Source of the DNA: Bugula neritina
Lineage: Eukaryota > Bryozoa > Gymnolaemata > Cheilostomatida > Bugulidae
NCBI GenBank assembly: GCA_964035545.1
Contig: OZ037765.1
Span: 3,033,001 to 3,097,000, forward strand
DNA: 64,000 nt
Direction of reading: 5' to 3'
In this document: in pieces, positions 26,740 to 38,792 of the stretch
How the letters are laid out: the number at the start of each line of letters is the position of its first letter
Position numbering within the stretch: position 1 is the first letter of the stretch
The notes under the pieces: model-generated
The model's database searches: none
What the model was told of the DNA's origin: nothing
The model's input: the letters and a program-made list of their open reading frames with translations, nothing else
Program-made: the position numbers and the translations under genes

Positions 26740-29260
26740 CATTATTTATCAAAAATTTGAGTATTGTTTTTTTGAGAAAAATAGAAATTGTTTAACTGGT
26801 ATATATTGAGAGTTTTTCTTATTGTTGAATAACTACTCTGTATTTACATGCAGACTAGAATTACTGTTATGTTTGATTATCTACATTATTTTATGGTCAT
26901 TTTCTTATTGCTATTTTATTCAGAAATAATATTATTATTCTTTTATTCTTTTATTATTATTCTTCTCAAGTATTTTTATTATAACTAATAACTATAGGTT
27001 GCATATTACATTATTATAAATACTAACAAAAAGATATTAATCAGAAATAATTTAAGTCACCTAACCAATAAAAATTAATAAAAAGAGTAAATTTATAGAC
27101 TTTATCAGCAAGTTGTCAAAATTCAAGCCTATCAGCTAATCGGCTTAAGCATGACGGCAGAAACAAAAAATTAACAAATAAAGGCAAATTATTACAAAAA
27201 TCATGATACACAGCCCTAGTAGAGCTGCAGGTGAAAGCTGCTATCTAAATTATAAAATACCTGCCTCTGCTAGGACTTTCAGACCTTCTTAGTACTTGCA
27301 GTTACTGTGCTAATCCTTACACTAGCTGTAGGGGGCTACAATGGAATCTCAACTCAACCTGTGAGCTTGAGTGGCTGGTGAAACCCAAAAACTAACAAAG
27401 TTTGAGGAGGGGAGTGGCAGTAAAATTCTGGAGAATTAAGTGGAATGTGCATATGGTGTAGTGATCATTTCCTATTGTAGCCCTTACAGGTTTCTGGTTA
27501 GCGTAATTGCTTGCTTTCGTAGGTAATTATAATTTGTATTATATAACTGCATAGGTATATAAAGGAAAAACCAAAAGGCCACATATAAACTTAAAGTTTA
27601 AAGTTTCATAAACCCTTTCTAATACCAGTACTGATGCTTAAATTCATTTTTTGGTTAAAGTTTTTTATTCTATGTAAAATGAGTTCACCCACAATAACTT
27701 TCTCATCTTCTCTATCTGCATGACCTGTTATTAGTAAGATTCATTTTGCTAAATATGAAGCCCAACATATTTTAAAAATTTCTTTTTAAAAATGTTCACT
27801 CAGTTATTTACTGAATTATCAAATAAATTAATATTTTATGGCATGATTAGAATGTGATGCTTAACACAGTAACTGGCTATAGTTGATGAATCCAGCTCTC
27901 ACCAATAGTTAAGTGAGTCCAATAATTTATATAACTGCATTTGAATATTGCTGTGAAATATACTGGCCCTTGATCTCCCTGCTTTGGGCTCATTAATCAC
28001 CAGTAAGCTTAAAAAATATATATGTATTTTGTACACATTACAATTTTTGATTCTTTCCCACAGAAATTGTAAACAACCATTGCTTATTTATTAAAATTTC
28101 AAGTACTAATATTTATTTATTCTCAACCTTGCAAAAATTGCTTGATTATACTAGCGGTACATCACTAATCACTTGCTCTTAAAACTTTCAAAGATTCAAA
28201 AGTTTGAAATTAATTCTATATTTAGTTGGCAATTATCCAATAAAAATTAAATTTATTCAAATCAATTTTCATATTTGTTTAATAATTAAATATGAAAAAC
28301 CAAATTCTTTTCAAAGCTCTTACTCTTAGAGCAATTTGAAGTAACATGGAAATTATTCAAATAATGCACTTCCTATGTTTCGCTGTTCATGAAACTCTTT
28401 CCTCTACTCAAAAGTATTTAAGTTTTAATTAATCCAAATATTATTCTGCATATTTAGTGGCATGGTAATAATAGCATAGTACGTACATCGTTAAGTAGAC
28501 AGAAGTTAATTTGTTAAAGAATATATAAGTTATCATTTGTTTGTGTAGTAATAAGATACTATTATTATACATGTTTTCCTGTGACCACATAAAAGTTAGC
28601 TACATACATCTGTACATGTAGTATACATGTATATACTTGCAGTGTTTACAGAGGTTTGAAGTTTGGATGACCAAATTATTTTACTCTATCATAAGACCTG
28701 CAGCGCACATATGTGTCAAAAGTTAGGATTTATGTTCATCTGCACATGTCCATCTTTTCAGTGTCTCTCAATTGCATGTGCACTTTTGACACTATTCAAT
28801 CCTTCCTTGATTAAAAAGATGTTTTAGAAATATGCTTACAAACAAATCACGCATTGCTATAGTTTTCTACAATTTGACAATGTTGAAAAATAGTTTATAG
28901 ACAGAGAATTATTTTTTTACAAAACCTGACTGAATGAAATACTTTTGCATCAATGGCTTACTTTAACAGCTCATGACAATTAAAAATTGATTTAAAGTTA
29001 GGCATCTGCAGAACATTTGCAAAACTATTTTGCATTTTTAATTTTTAGATTACTGCAAGTGGCAGTGTGGGTTCTAATAGTTTTTAATTAATAAAATTTG
29101 TAAAGTTTTTAAGCACTTTAATTTCATTGTTGGTTTTATTCTCTTTTTTTAATGCAATCCCTAGTATTTTGTTATAATTGCAAATTTATAATGTAAGATT
29201 TACTCATTTTTTCTGATTATTGATAATTTACTGTTTTTGTTCATAATCATATTTTTGTTA
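26740..29260. other. Intergenic region between IgTM-1 and IgTM-2
   Basis: No coding exon is seen. Part of it (about 27660-28000) is a diverged copy of 37620-37860 upstream of IgTM-3 (shared blocks such as AATTAATATTTTATGGCATG and GTTAAGTGAGTCCAAT). It is therefore the left flank of a duplicated gene unit and probably includes the promoter of IgTM-2. Confidence 0.6.
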
Positions 29261-29340
29261 CAGGTTATTATCGAACTTGATGCAAGAAGGAAATAAACAA
29301 CAAAATAATAACAAAACTCAAAAATTATATTATTTTGATT

Positions 29341-32300
29341 ATGGATATTCTAACTTATCAATTTCTGGTGATTAAATTTCTTTGCTTTCGAGTTGGTAAG
29401 TGATGAATTCAGTTTTTACATATGTACTAGTTTAGAATGTCTCTTTTCTATACAGCTTTTAAATTTAAAATTATGTAATTGCATCAGCTATTAGCTGTCC
29501 ACAGTTTGCTACTATAAAGCAACACTTATGGTTTCAGAACTTTTTGTGTTTAAAAAGAATAAAAATAAGCAGTTTGTTTGCAAGTTACCTAAGTCACTGA
29601 AGTAGCATATTATTACATAATCTCACAAGTAAATTAGGTATGCAAATTAAATACCTATAGTGTATGAAATTGGATCTCACAAATTTTTGAAAATGATGGC
29701 AAAATAACTGCTTTAGAATTTAGATGTTAGCTAATAATATAACACACACACTGCACACTGCACACTGCACACTGCACACTGCACACTGCACACTGCACAC
29801 TGCACACTGCACACTGCACACTGCACACTGCACACTGCACACTGCACACTGCACACTGCACACTGCACACTGCACACTGCACACTGCACACTGCACACTG
29901 CACACGGCACACTGCACACGGCACACTGCACACTGCACACTGCACACTGCACACTGCACACTGCACACTGCACACTGCACACTGCACACTGCACACTGCA
30001 CACTGCACACTGCACACTGCACACTGCACACTGCACACTGCACACTGCACACTGCACACTGCACACTGCACACTGCACACTGCACACTGCACACTGCACA
30101 CTGCACACTGCACACTGCACACTGCACACTGCACACTGCACACTGCACACTGCACACTGCACACTGCACACTGCACACTGCACACTGCACACTGCACACT
30201 GCACACTGCACACTGCACACTGCACACTGCACACACATTCTTGTAATTAGTTGTATTATTGTCTAAGGAAACAAAAACAAAATCAAGTTCCAGTGTATTG
30301 ATTATAAGCAACATTATTATGTGTCGTTTTTAGGTGGTGAAAAATATTTTTCAAAAAAGTGGTTATACTTATATGACAGTCATGGAGAGGAGATCAGCCT
30401 AGGTTTGCCTGCTATTGAGCTGAACACTGTAGCTGATATCAGATGTAACGGAACTTACACTTCCAGTGCATCACAAGATCGCTGGATCAACAGCATAGAA
30501 CTGGGAACTGATGGGAACTCTAAAGCAGAGGTGACTCATTAGTATAACATTTTTATTGATTTACTAGGAACAGCATGTATTGTTCAAAATACTGCATGTA
30601 TTGTTCAAAATACTAAAGAAATTGAAAAATATTTTTAAAATGGCTGATTTAACTCTACTTTACATAACATATGCTAGTAATGTGTTTGTGACACTTTAAC
30701 TTTGTAAAAAACATAACTTTATTAAATTCAAATTTTGTCAAGTTTAAACTTGTAAAATAGTTGTGCTCAAAAGTTTTTAATCATTGAAAATTTTCTTCAA
30801 TCAAAATTTATTTTTAATGCAAAAAATTTCAAAAGAGTTTTATTATTACAAATGAGATTTTTCTAAAAATCTCACCTATAGTTTTATTCAGGACTGATAT
30901 ATTGATTTTGTTGTATATATAGGGACTTTTGAACATAATATAATGCATTGCATCCTTGAACAAATTTCTTTAAAGCTTAAAAGCTATTATTTTGGCTTGT
31001 CAATTGATTTAAAGTTGTTATTGAGTTCAAATTTCAGGGCAACTAAGCAGTAGATAATTTTATTATTACGATTTTAGTGTTGCGTTTACTCAGTGGTCCT
31101 GGTGGTTTAATGTTTACATGTTCAACTTCGCTTTTACCATTGTTCTACTACTGCAGCTGCTGTTGCTACTGCTGCTGTTGTTTTATAGATTAAATGTCTA
31201 GAACAGTATGGCTCAATTGACATAAAGCAAACAGTTGAAAACTTGAGCCCTCACTTGAAAGACTTTAGCTGTAGCAGAGGTCACATGAGAATTCGTTACA
31301 ACTTTACCAAATCTTTAGCGACAGACATTGTATGCAAATGGGAAAACCTGGACAAAAATCAAGATGTTGAAGATAAGTTCCACATCATTGCTTGGATTTA
31401 CAGTGAGTAACTTATAGAGGATAAAGCAATCAACACAAATAGCTGATACTATAACGACCTTTGTATTGCCAATCACTATGTTGCCATAATTCCAATTATG
31501 CACTGAATTTTTCATTGCTTCACGGGAATAGTTTCATTGAGGCAAAACCGAAACTATTTGTGTACACCACTAGTACAAATTAACCCATATAAAAATTCGT
31601 GTAAACGCAGTGAGTTAATGGCAGAAAAGGATCGCAAATAAGTCGTATCACTAATTACAGGTTAGATACTATATAAATTGTGAGTTATAACGCAGGTGTT
31701 GCGTTTTGCTTCTTAGAATAAAATAAACTTAGACAAAGCGATGTGCATGTTTTAATGCAGAACACAAGTAATCCACTTTGCACCAGACCTAAAGCTACAC
31801 CAGTGAACAAATTTAATTGTTTAATTCTTTTGAGAAGCATGCTTGGTGCAAGTTTTTTATCATCAATAAACTATAACACGCTTTCCTACTAATGGGCAGT
31901 TTTGTAATGTTTATAGCTTTGTAGTTTTATATAACATTCAACTCTGAATTTTAAACTTTAAAATGAAATAGTCTAACAAAGCAAATGTAAACTACAGTAA
32001 TATTTTGTTATATGAATTACATAAATTAATTCAAGCCTTAACATTCGGTAAATATATTATTTTAACATTTTCCTGCTTTCTTAATTGCAAGGAAGGTGAT
32101 TTCTTTTAACAAATTAACTTAGTTTAGTTTGCAATAAAGCCAGCAACATTCTTATAGACTTCATATTCTTATACCTTTCATCAGATGAACAATATCATAT
32201 TCTTATGGTGAAGTCAGTACAGTGGCCAGTTGTCTTACAATAATATAATAATATGATAGCTTGACTTTCAGCTTTGAATGATTTTTAAATTTTTCTAGCT

Positions 32301-35300
32301 GTGCCATCTCAACCCATCATTAGGATAACATATTCACAAAGTACTAAAGCTGTAGTAGCAGGAGATGACGTAATTTTCACTTGTACAGTAGCTAAAGCAA
32401 AACCAATTGCAAGGTTATACTTCAATTACACTGGAAGCATTATTAAATCATCAGAATTGACACATAAACCAAATACCCAGAGTATTGCCTTCTCTGATGA
32501 AGGGAACTCCACTCTTATTTGGAGAACTAAAGCTACAAGTGACATGCATGGAAAGCTTTTAAAGTGTATCATTCTTGAACATCTCTCTAAAACCCAGAAA
32601 TATTACGAGATAAAAATGGTTGTGTATTGTAAGTATGGCATATGAGTTTTTTATATAATATTTTATATTGTTTATGTTGTGACCAATCAATTTTTTTGTT
32701 CCTAACTTAAGAAAAATACTGATAGCAATTAATAAAACTATTAGAAAACTAAACTTAAGCGAAACATAAAAGCCTATTCAATTAGATTGTTGCTAAAAAA
32801 ATAAGTGAAACAGGTTATATTTTGTATAGCAAAGCCATTGGTTTGTATCAAAATTAATGCAACACATTGTTGTTCTAGTTGGCCCATTTCCTTTGAGCAA
32901 TTTCATTCTCGTACGGAACTTGGCAGAGTCTGATAGTTTCTATGTAAGGTGCCCTCTCAAGTGCTACGGTTGCACTGTTTACGAATGGTACCGGGGACCT
33001 GCCTTACCTGATAATAAACTAGACCACTCCTGGAGCGCCTGGAAAATTTCAAAAAGACCTTACCCATTTGTAACTAATTTTATATTGCTAAATTAGCAGA
33101 TCTTACAAATTTGTTTAATTTTTATAACATTAAGTGTACTATATATCGTATGTATAGCGTGAATATAAATATGCATATAAACGTACATGTATATATATAA
33201 GATTATGCTTATACTGAAAACATCATAAAAAATAATATAGCTTCGAAAGCTTTGTGTTACTTATACTGTAAGCCATGTTATACATGTCTAGAAATTTCTA
33301 GCCGTTGCTTTTGTAAAATTAGAATAGTAGCTAAAAATCTGAAATTTTAATTATTGATTGCCTATAAACTACATATATGTGTTTAAATTAGAGCTACATA
33401 TATATGTGTTTAAAAAAATCTTAGATGTTACCATCCGTATTCAAATATTTTATGAAAGTAAACTTCAAGTTTAATAATTACAAGTTAAAATCTTTTGAAG
33501 TCTTCTTGGCCTTTAAATTTTTCTTTATAAAAATATTTTTTGATTGAGTTTTTTTCTATTACCGCAGCCTTTACTTTATATATAGCAGAGTATAATTGGC
33601 CTTATAAGAGCAACTTTATAATACTGTATTATATGAGTTAATAAAAATGTTATACTTTTCATGCAACTGTAGCTCAATGAAGGGCAAGAAAGTGTGGAAT
33701 TTTACTCATGCAAGACCTCTAATCCGTTTACAAGAAAAAAGGAAAACACAACTTTTACTCTGAGAACAATCAGTAAGCAAATTTATTATGAAGTATTTAC
33801 TTTAAACTGCTGCATCAAGATTGTTTCAATCAGTCAGGTATAGCACAATATTATAATTATAAAGGCTGGTCTTTTTTATTTCCTTAAAGTTTAGTGCAAA
33901 GTTGCCACTCTTGGTCTATTTGTTAAAATTATAGCTGTTGAAGTAAAATATTGTTAAAGTTTTTTTCATTACGCAAATATTACGGCTTCTACCAGTGTTT
34001 TCATCTGATAACCATAATAGCTTTCAAATACATATATAGTTGGTCGTATTGCATAATTGACCACAACTGAGTTTAAATTAACACAGGGATTAAGTATACC
34101 CTTTGGTTTTTTTCCCAGCTTTTTTTATATACAACATGTGTTTTTAATTAGCATAAATAATACCACAACCAAAGCAAATTTAAATTTAAAACCTATCAAT
34201 GTAAACAATCATATTTGGCTTATTCGCTATTTTCTAACTGCACGCAGTTTGAATGTCTAAGCAATGAATTGACTTACAAATAAACAAAGTTTATTATCGG
34301 CAGTACTATACAATTTATATACGCGGTTTATACAATTTTTTTCCCATTTTCATCTTAAGTTCAATTAACTTGTTTTCTTTTTAGATCGGCCAGATTTGGT
34401 TAAAAAAGTTAATACTATTATAAGTGAGTAAATATTACTTTCAAAATAAAACAAAACAGTTTGTATGCATAATAAAAGCTTTTGTTCCAAGCCTTACGTA
34501 GGTGTAGTTGAAAATATTGTATTATAGTATATAATGTTTCATTTGTCATATTTTGTTTTCATTTTCGTTGGTGAGGAAGTATTTTGTTTATTAAACTTTT
34601 TTAACCCAATAGGCGGGAAGCCAATTAAAAAGCTTGTAAGATACCATTTACTGGGCAGTAAAACTCTCTATTTTTAAACTGTTTAGTATTTATTTTGTCG
34701 TTAGGTACTGCGTGGGTCACTTTACTTGATTTATATAGTATACACTCCATATCTCCAGTTCTTAACCATTTTTTTCCAATTTAGCTGCTAATTTATATGG
34801 GCTTTTGCCCAAAATTACTGGCATATCAATAAATACAACTAAATAACCAAAGTTATGTTTAATTTTGCCTAATTTCCCATGTTTTTCCTAATTATTTAGC
34901 TAATTTGGATTTGTAGATTGTTACATTTTTTTGGAGTTTTTTTCGTGACGGTCACTTATATACTGTATTATATAAGTGCATACGACAATGACGGTGTGCG
35001 TTAATATTGTGGAATTTTCTTCCAGCCCATTTTTGTTATGCATATAATTAAAACCAACACATGACAAAAATACCACATAATATAGTAAACACCAATGGAC
35101 TTTTAGCAAACTTTAATGTCACAATTTGCTGATGTGTACTGAAGGAAGTAAAGTGACTCAACTTTGATTTTAGTCTATACTGGTTATACCTAGCTCTAAA
35201 GAATATTTTAGAATTTAGTAAGCTACTTAGACTGGGCTACAAAGATAGAGTAAATATTTAGTTATACTACCAACTGTAATGTTTGCATCTGTTTACTAAA

Positions 35301-36365
35301 GCTATGTTCATATTATCCCATGACTTATACCTGCTAGTAGCCTTATATTGTGTAATGTTATAACGATACACTTATGCTGCCAAAGTAATTATGTTGTGGT
35401 TTTAAAAGTGCTATGTAACTGTTGTGACATACTGTTTGTTTATCAAATGCGTCAGTTAGCTTCGAGATTTGAGATAATAAAGTGTAGTGACAGTAAGAAA
35501 GTTGGTAGTAATTCATTGCAGTACTTATCTATACAACACAACATCAACATACGTATAAGAACCTTTAGAAAGCTGAATTTTATGGTTTAATTAAGTTGTC
35601 TTATATTTTCATAATTCTAAGCAGTTCAAGTCAAAAGTGACTAAAAAACGAAAATAATATGTTTAAAAACTTGACATTTTAAGAAGCTTTTATTCTTATA
35701 TTTTATTAAATAACTCACGGAAGTTTACCTGTATTTTCCTGTAAGCTTATACTCGGCATTGCCAAAACCCCTGATAGAAAAGGGCTTTTGTTAAAATGGG
35801 CTAAGTACTTATTAAGATGAGGCACAGGAGCAACTATGACTGGATGCTTTTCTCAACATCACCAATGGCCTTTGTCGGAGCTCGCACCAATTAATATATT
35901 CCATGTTCACTAAGCAATTACTTTAACTCCCAGACTATGGCTGCTCCCTACTCATTTTATTAAACAACCTATAGCAAATTTATATGGGTTTATCTTAACA
36001 GCAACTAACCATGACATCTTTACTGCTCCAGTGTTCGATAACCGCTGGATCAATTATTATGTATTGATGATATTTATTATATAAAATACATAGATTAAAA
36101 TTTAGTCACTTTCAGTGAATTTAGGATAAGAATTTGTAAAGCTTCAAATAAAATCGATGGTTATTTTGAATATATGCTATTGGGTTAAATAAAAAACTAT
36201 TATATTTTAGATAAAGAAGACGCCGTCCAAAAGCCAAAGCCAAAAGTTCTCATTATAATGGGTTTAACTTTATCTTTTATAGCTGCATTAGCTGTACTTT
36301 GTGCAATTATCGTCGTAGCTGTGTCAAAAAGCAGAAACGATAGGAGCAGAAAACGAAGAAAATAA
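29341..36365 (+). CDS. IgTM-2: three-Ig-domain type I membrane protein
   Basis: Eight exons in frame, 426 residues: 29341-29395, 30334-30530, 31189-31402, 32299-32628, 32879-33069, 33673-33772, 34385-34423, 36211-36365. Exon 1 is a short hydrophobic leader. Exons 2-3 are Ig1 (D-I-R-C and D-I-V-C-K-W as B/F cysteines, plus the pair I-K-C and F-S-C). Exon 4 is a C2-set-like Ig2 beginning V-P-S-Q-P, with F-T-C and L-L-K-C. Exons 5-6 are Ig3, with the cluster C-P-L-K-C-Y-G-C, then E-W-Y, then Y-S-C. Exon 7 is a 13-residue linker. Exon 8 holds a helix at about 388-412 and a very basic tail (S-K-S-R-N-D-R-S-R-K-R-R-K). Several N-x-S/T sites (NGT, NFT, NYT, NST, NTT) suggest heavy glycosylation. AATAAA is at 36418. 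A surface recognition or adhesion role is inferred. Confidence 0.83.
29747..30236. repeat. 7-bp satellite (CACTGCA)n, about 70 copies, in intron 1 of IgTM-2
   Basis: About 490 bp of near-perfect CACTGCA heptamers, with two CACGGCA variants near 29905-29922. Because the 7-mer has no stop in any frame, long repetitive open frames appear on both strands; none is a gene. The array ends about 97 bp before the exon 2 acceptor. Confidence 0.97.
31147..31182 (+). repeat. CTG/TTG trinucleotide tract before exon 3 of IgTM-2
   Basis: An impure CTACTGCAGCTGCTGTTG-type run lies directly before the exon 3 acceptor. IgTM-3 (39604-39650) and IgTM-4 (47110-47630) carry a related run at the same intron position, so it predates their split. 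Confidence 0.7.
35711..35949 (-). mobile_element. tRNA-derived SINE copy A, intron 7 of IgTM-2
   Basis: The most diverged of three copies of one SINE (others at 41522-41736 and 48439-48655). Shared blocks are the CCCTGATAGAAAAGGGC region, GGCACAGGAGCAA, TATGACTGGATGC, CATCACCAATGGCCTTTGTC and the decayed tRNA-like end at 35880-35945. The corresponding intron of IgTM-3 lacks it, so it inserted after the duplication. Confidence 0.7.
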
Positions 36366-36369
36366 CTTT

Positions 36370-38700
36370 TGTCCTAGAATAATATGCATTATATTGCTAT
36401 TATATTCCAACTTTAGAAATAAATATACTATAGAATGTTTAAACATGATTAGCATAGTCATTGCACTTGATATTTAATTCATTTATTCATAATATGCACT
36501 GCAATCTGTTATAGTTTTTAGGTTTTTAGATAAACAACTCTGAGTATTATATGTATAATATTAGAAAAAGTAGTTAACTTCACAAATTTCTAAAAAATCT
36601 TTTCTGGAGGTAAAATGTTTTAAGCAGATAGATTGTTTCTAGGAGTGAGTATCAGAGACCTTAGCATAATTGTCTTTAGACTCAAATCAACTGTGTAATG
36701 CAGTAGTTGAAAATATCAACAATGAATCTGCCGTATAATTTCTTTGTTATAGGATTAACAAATGCTTACCTAGAAAATCTAATATTTGAAACACATACTT
36801 AAACATTTTAGTTCTTAAAAAATGTATTAAGAGTGCTATTGCAGCAAAGCACTATTGTTTAATAGGCTCATTAAATTCATAACTTTACGCAGTAAATTAC
36901 AAACATAATAGCTTGCACCGTCTTGTTTAATGCTAGGCTCATTTATAATAGCCCAAAACACTGTTAAAAGCTGATTAGTTTTTTAAAGTAATATAATATA
37001 AAAAAAACAACCACATTAATACTGAACTATAATGTGGTTTATAGTATTTATCAGATTATCTACAAGCTAACCTGAGATGATTGGCTAACTGCCCTACAAG
37101 CATTGAGATTTCTTACCAGCTTAATTGTACGGCTTAGATATCATGGCTATTGGAAGAGTAAAAGTAAAACTGCAGGGGGGGGGAGGGGACACTGACTGTC
37201 GAGTGAGTAGAACCAAATACTACACGTTTAGAAGCCTCAAAAAATTCAAAACAACTTAATTTATTTTGTTCATGAAAAAAGAATGTTCTTTTCTAACTAC
37301 AAATTAAAGAGAGAATTTTATTTAAACTATGAATAATAGTGGCAGTGGATATAGTAGACCTTAAATTCAGTATGAAAAAAACTCAAACTGTCATCATTTG
37401 CTGAAATTTATAGATCAAATAATATAGTTTTTTTCATTACAATGCAACTAAATTTGGTCTTTTTACCACATTGACAAATATTGTAAAAAGTTTAGATTGA
37501 CCAGTTAAATTTTTAATTCTTAATTTTCTTGTAGATTTTAGATTCGAAATTTATGTGAAATAAATTTACCCCACAGTGTTTTTTCAAACAAGGCCCATCT
37601 GACTGGCTAGTGAAATTTCATTATAGTTCATTATGAAACCCAACATACTTGAAATTTAGGAATTTTACCCACTTTACTAAGTTATCAAATAAATTAATAT
37701 TTTATGGCATGATTAGAATGTGATGCTTAACACAGCAGCTAGTTAGTTGATGAATTCAGCTTTCACCAAAAAGTTAAGTGAGTCCAATTTTTATGTGAAC
37801 TTATATGAACATTACTGTTGGATACTGGCCTTTATTTTTCCTGATTTAGAGTTAATATCTTAGCAAAAACAATTAATTAAGATTTTAATTCGAAAAATTG
37901 TTCTTCATCAGAAAATTAAAACATTTTTTGAAAATAAAAACAGCATCCTTGCTAATTATGCTACTCTAAGTGTTTCTAAATAATAAGTTAGACTAGAATA
38001 AATACAGAAAGAGCTAATATAGCTTTACTCTTTTAGTAACTTTTGCAAACAGCATTAAGGTTGTTTTACATAACTTCGAAAAGGCATTTGAAGTTTGGAG
38101 CATAATTGAGATGGGTTCGTTAACTAGAGTATATATCAAATGTACATTTAGTTAAAGAAAAACCCGCATAAGCTCTAATCAACAATGGTTTATTGCCTAA
38201 TGGTTTGTCCATTACTAATTATTACTTACTACTAATTATTATCATTATACTAATTACTAATTACAGTTAAAAAGTAGTCTATTACTAACCACTTGCTTTT
38301 ACAATATTTGAAATTCCTTAATATTGAAAACTAATTCTATTCAGTCGACGATTGTAATTCAAAAAACCCTTTCAATCTTATCAATTTTAGATTTTGTTTC
38401 AATTTATTCAGAGCATATAAATAAAAGGCAATATTATTCCTACTCCTTATGCACAACTAATAGCACCCAAAATAGCAAAAATTATAATACACTTTTATAT
38501 TCTCAAACTTTCAGTTTTAATGTTTTTTTATGATATAAAAGCCTTGTATCTTGAACATGTTTATGTGTTGACAAATTCTGTATATTTAGTAATAATAGCA
38601 ATGATAATAAATTTTTAATTTGTTCAACTTTTTAGATTAGTTTCACTTGTATTATCTAGACTCTAAATTTTGTTTTACTATTTTACCGCTTGTTTAAGTT
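36370..38700. other. Intergenic region between IgTM-2 and IgTM-3
   Basis: No exon is seen. The first part (36590-36720) matches 43725-43850 downstream of IgTM-3 (AGCAGATAG, TCAAATCAACTG, AATGCAGTAGTTGAAAATAT). The last part (37620-37860) matches the region upstream of IgTM-2. Both flanks of the duplicated gene unit are therefore present. A G-rich run sits near 37176-37190. Confidence 0.6.
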
Positions 38701-38792
38701 ATGATAATATTATTATAGGTTGATAATAATACTGAACGGGCAAAAAAGCAATGAAGCAATAAACATGATCTTAAAATAATATTGTTTTGATA

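Noticed and set aside
29720-30314. Several overlapping 167-195-residue frames on both strands
   Set aside because: All are translations of the stop-free CACTGCA heptamer array; no start context, domain or splice logic.
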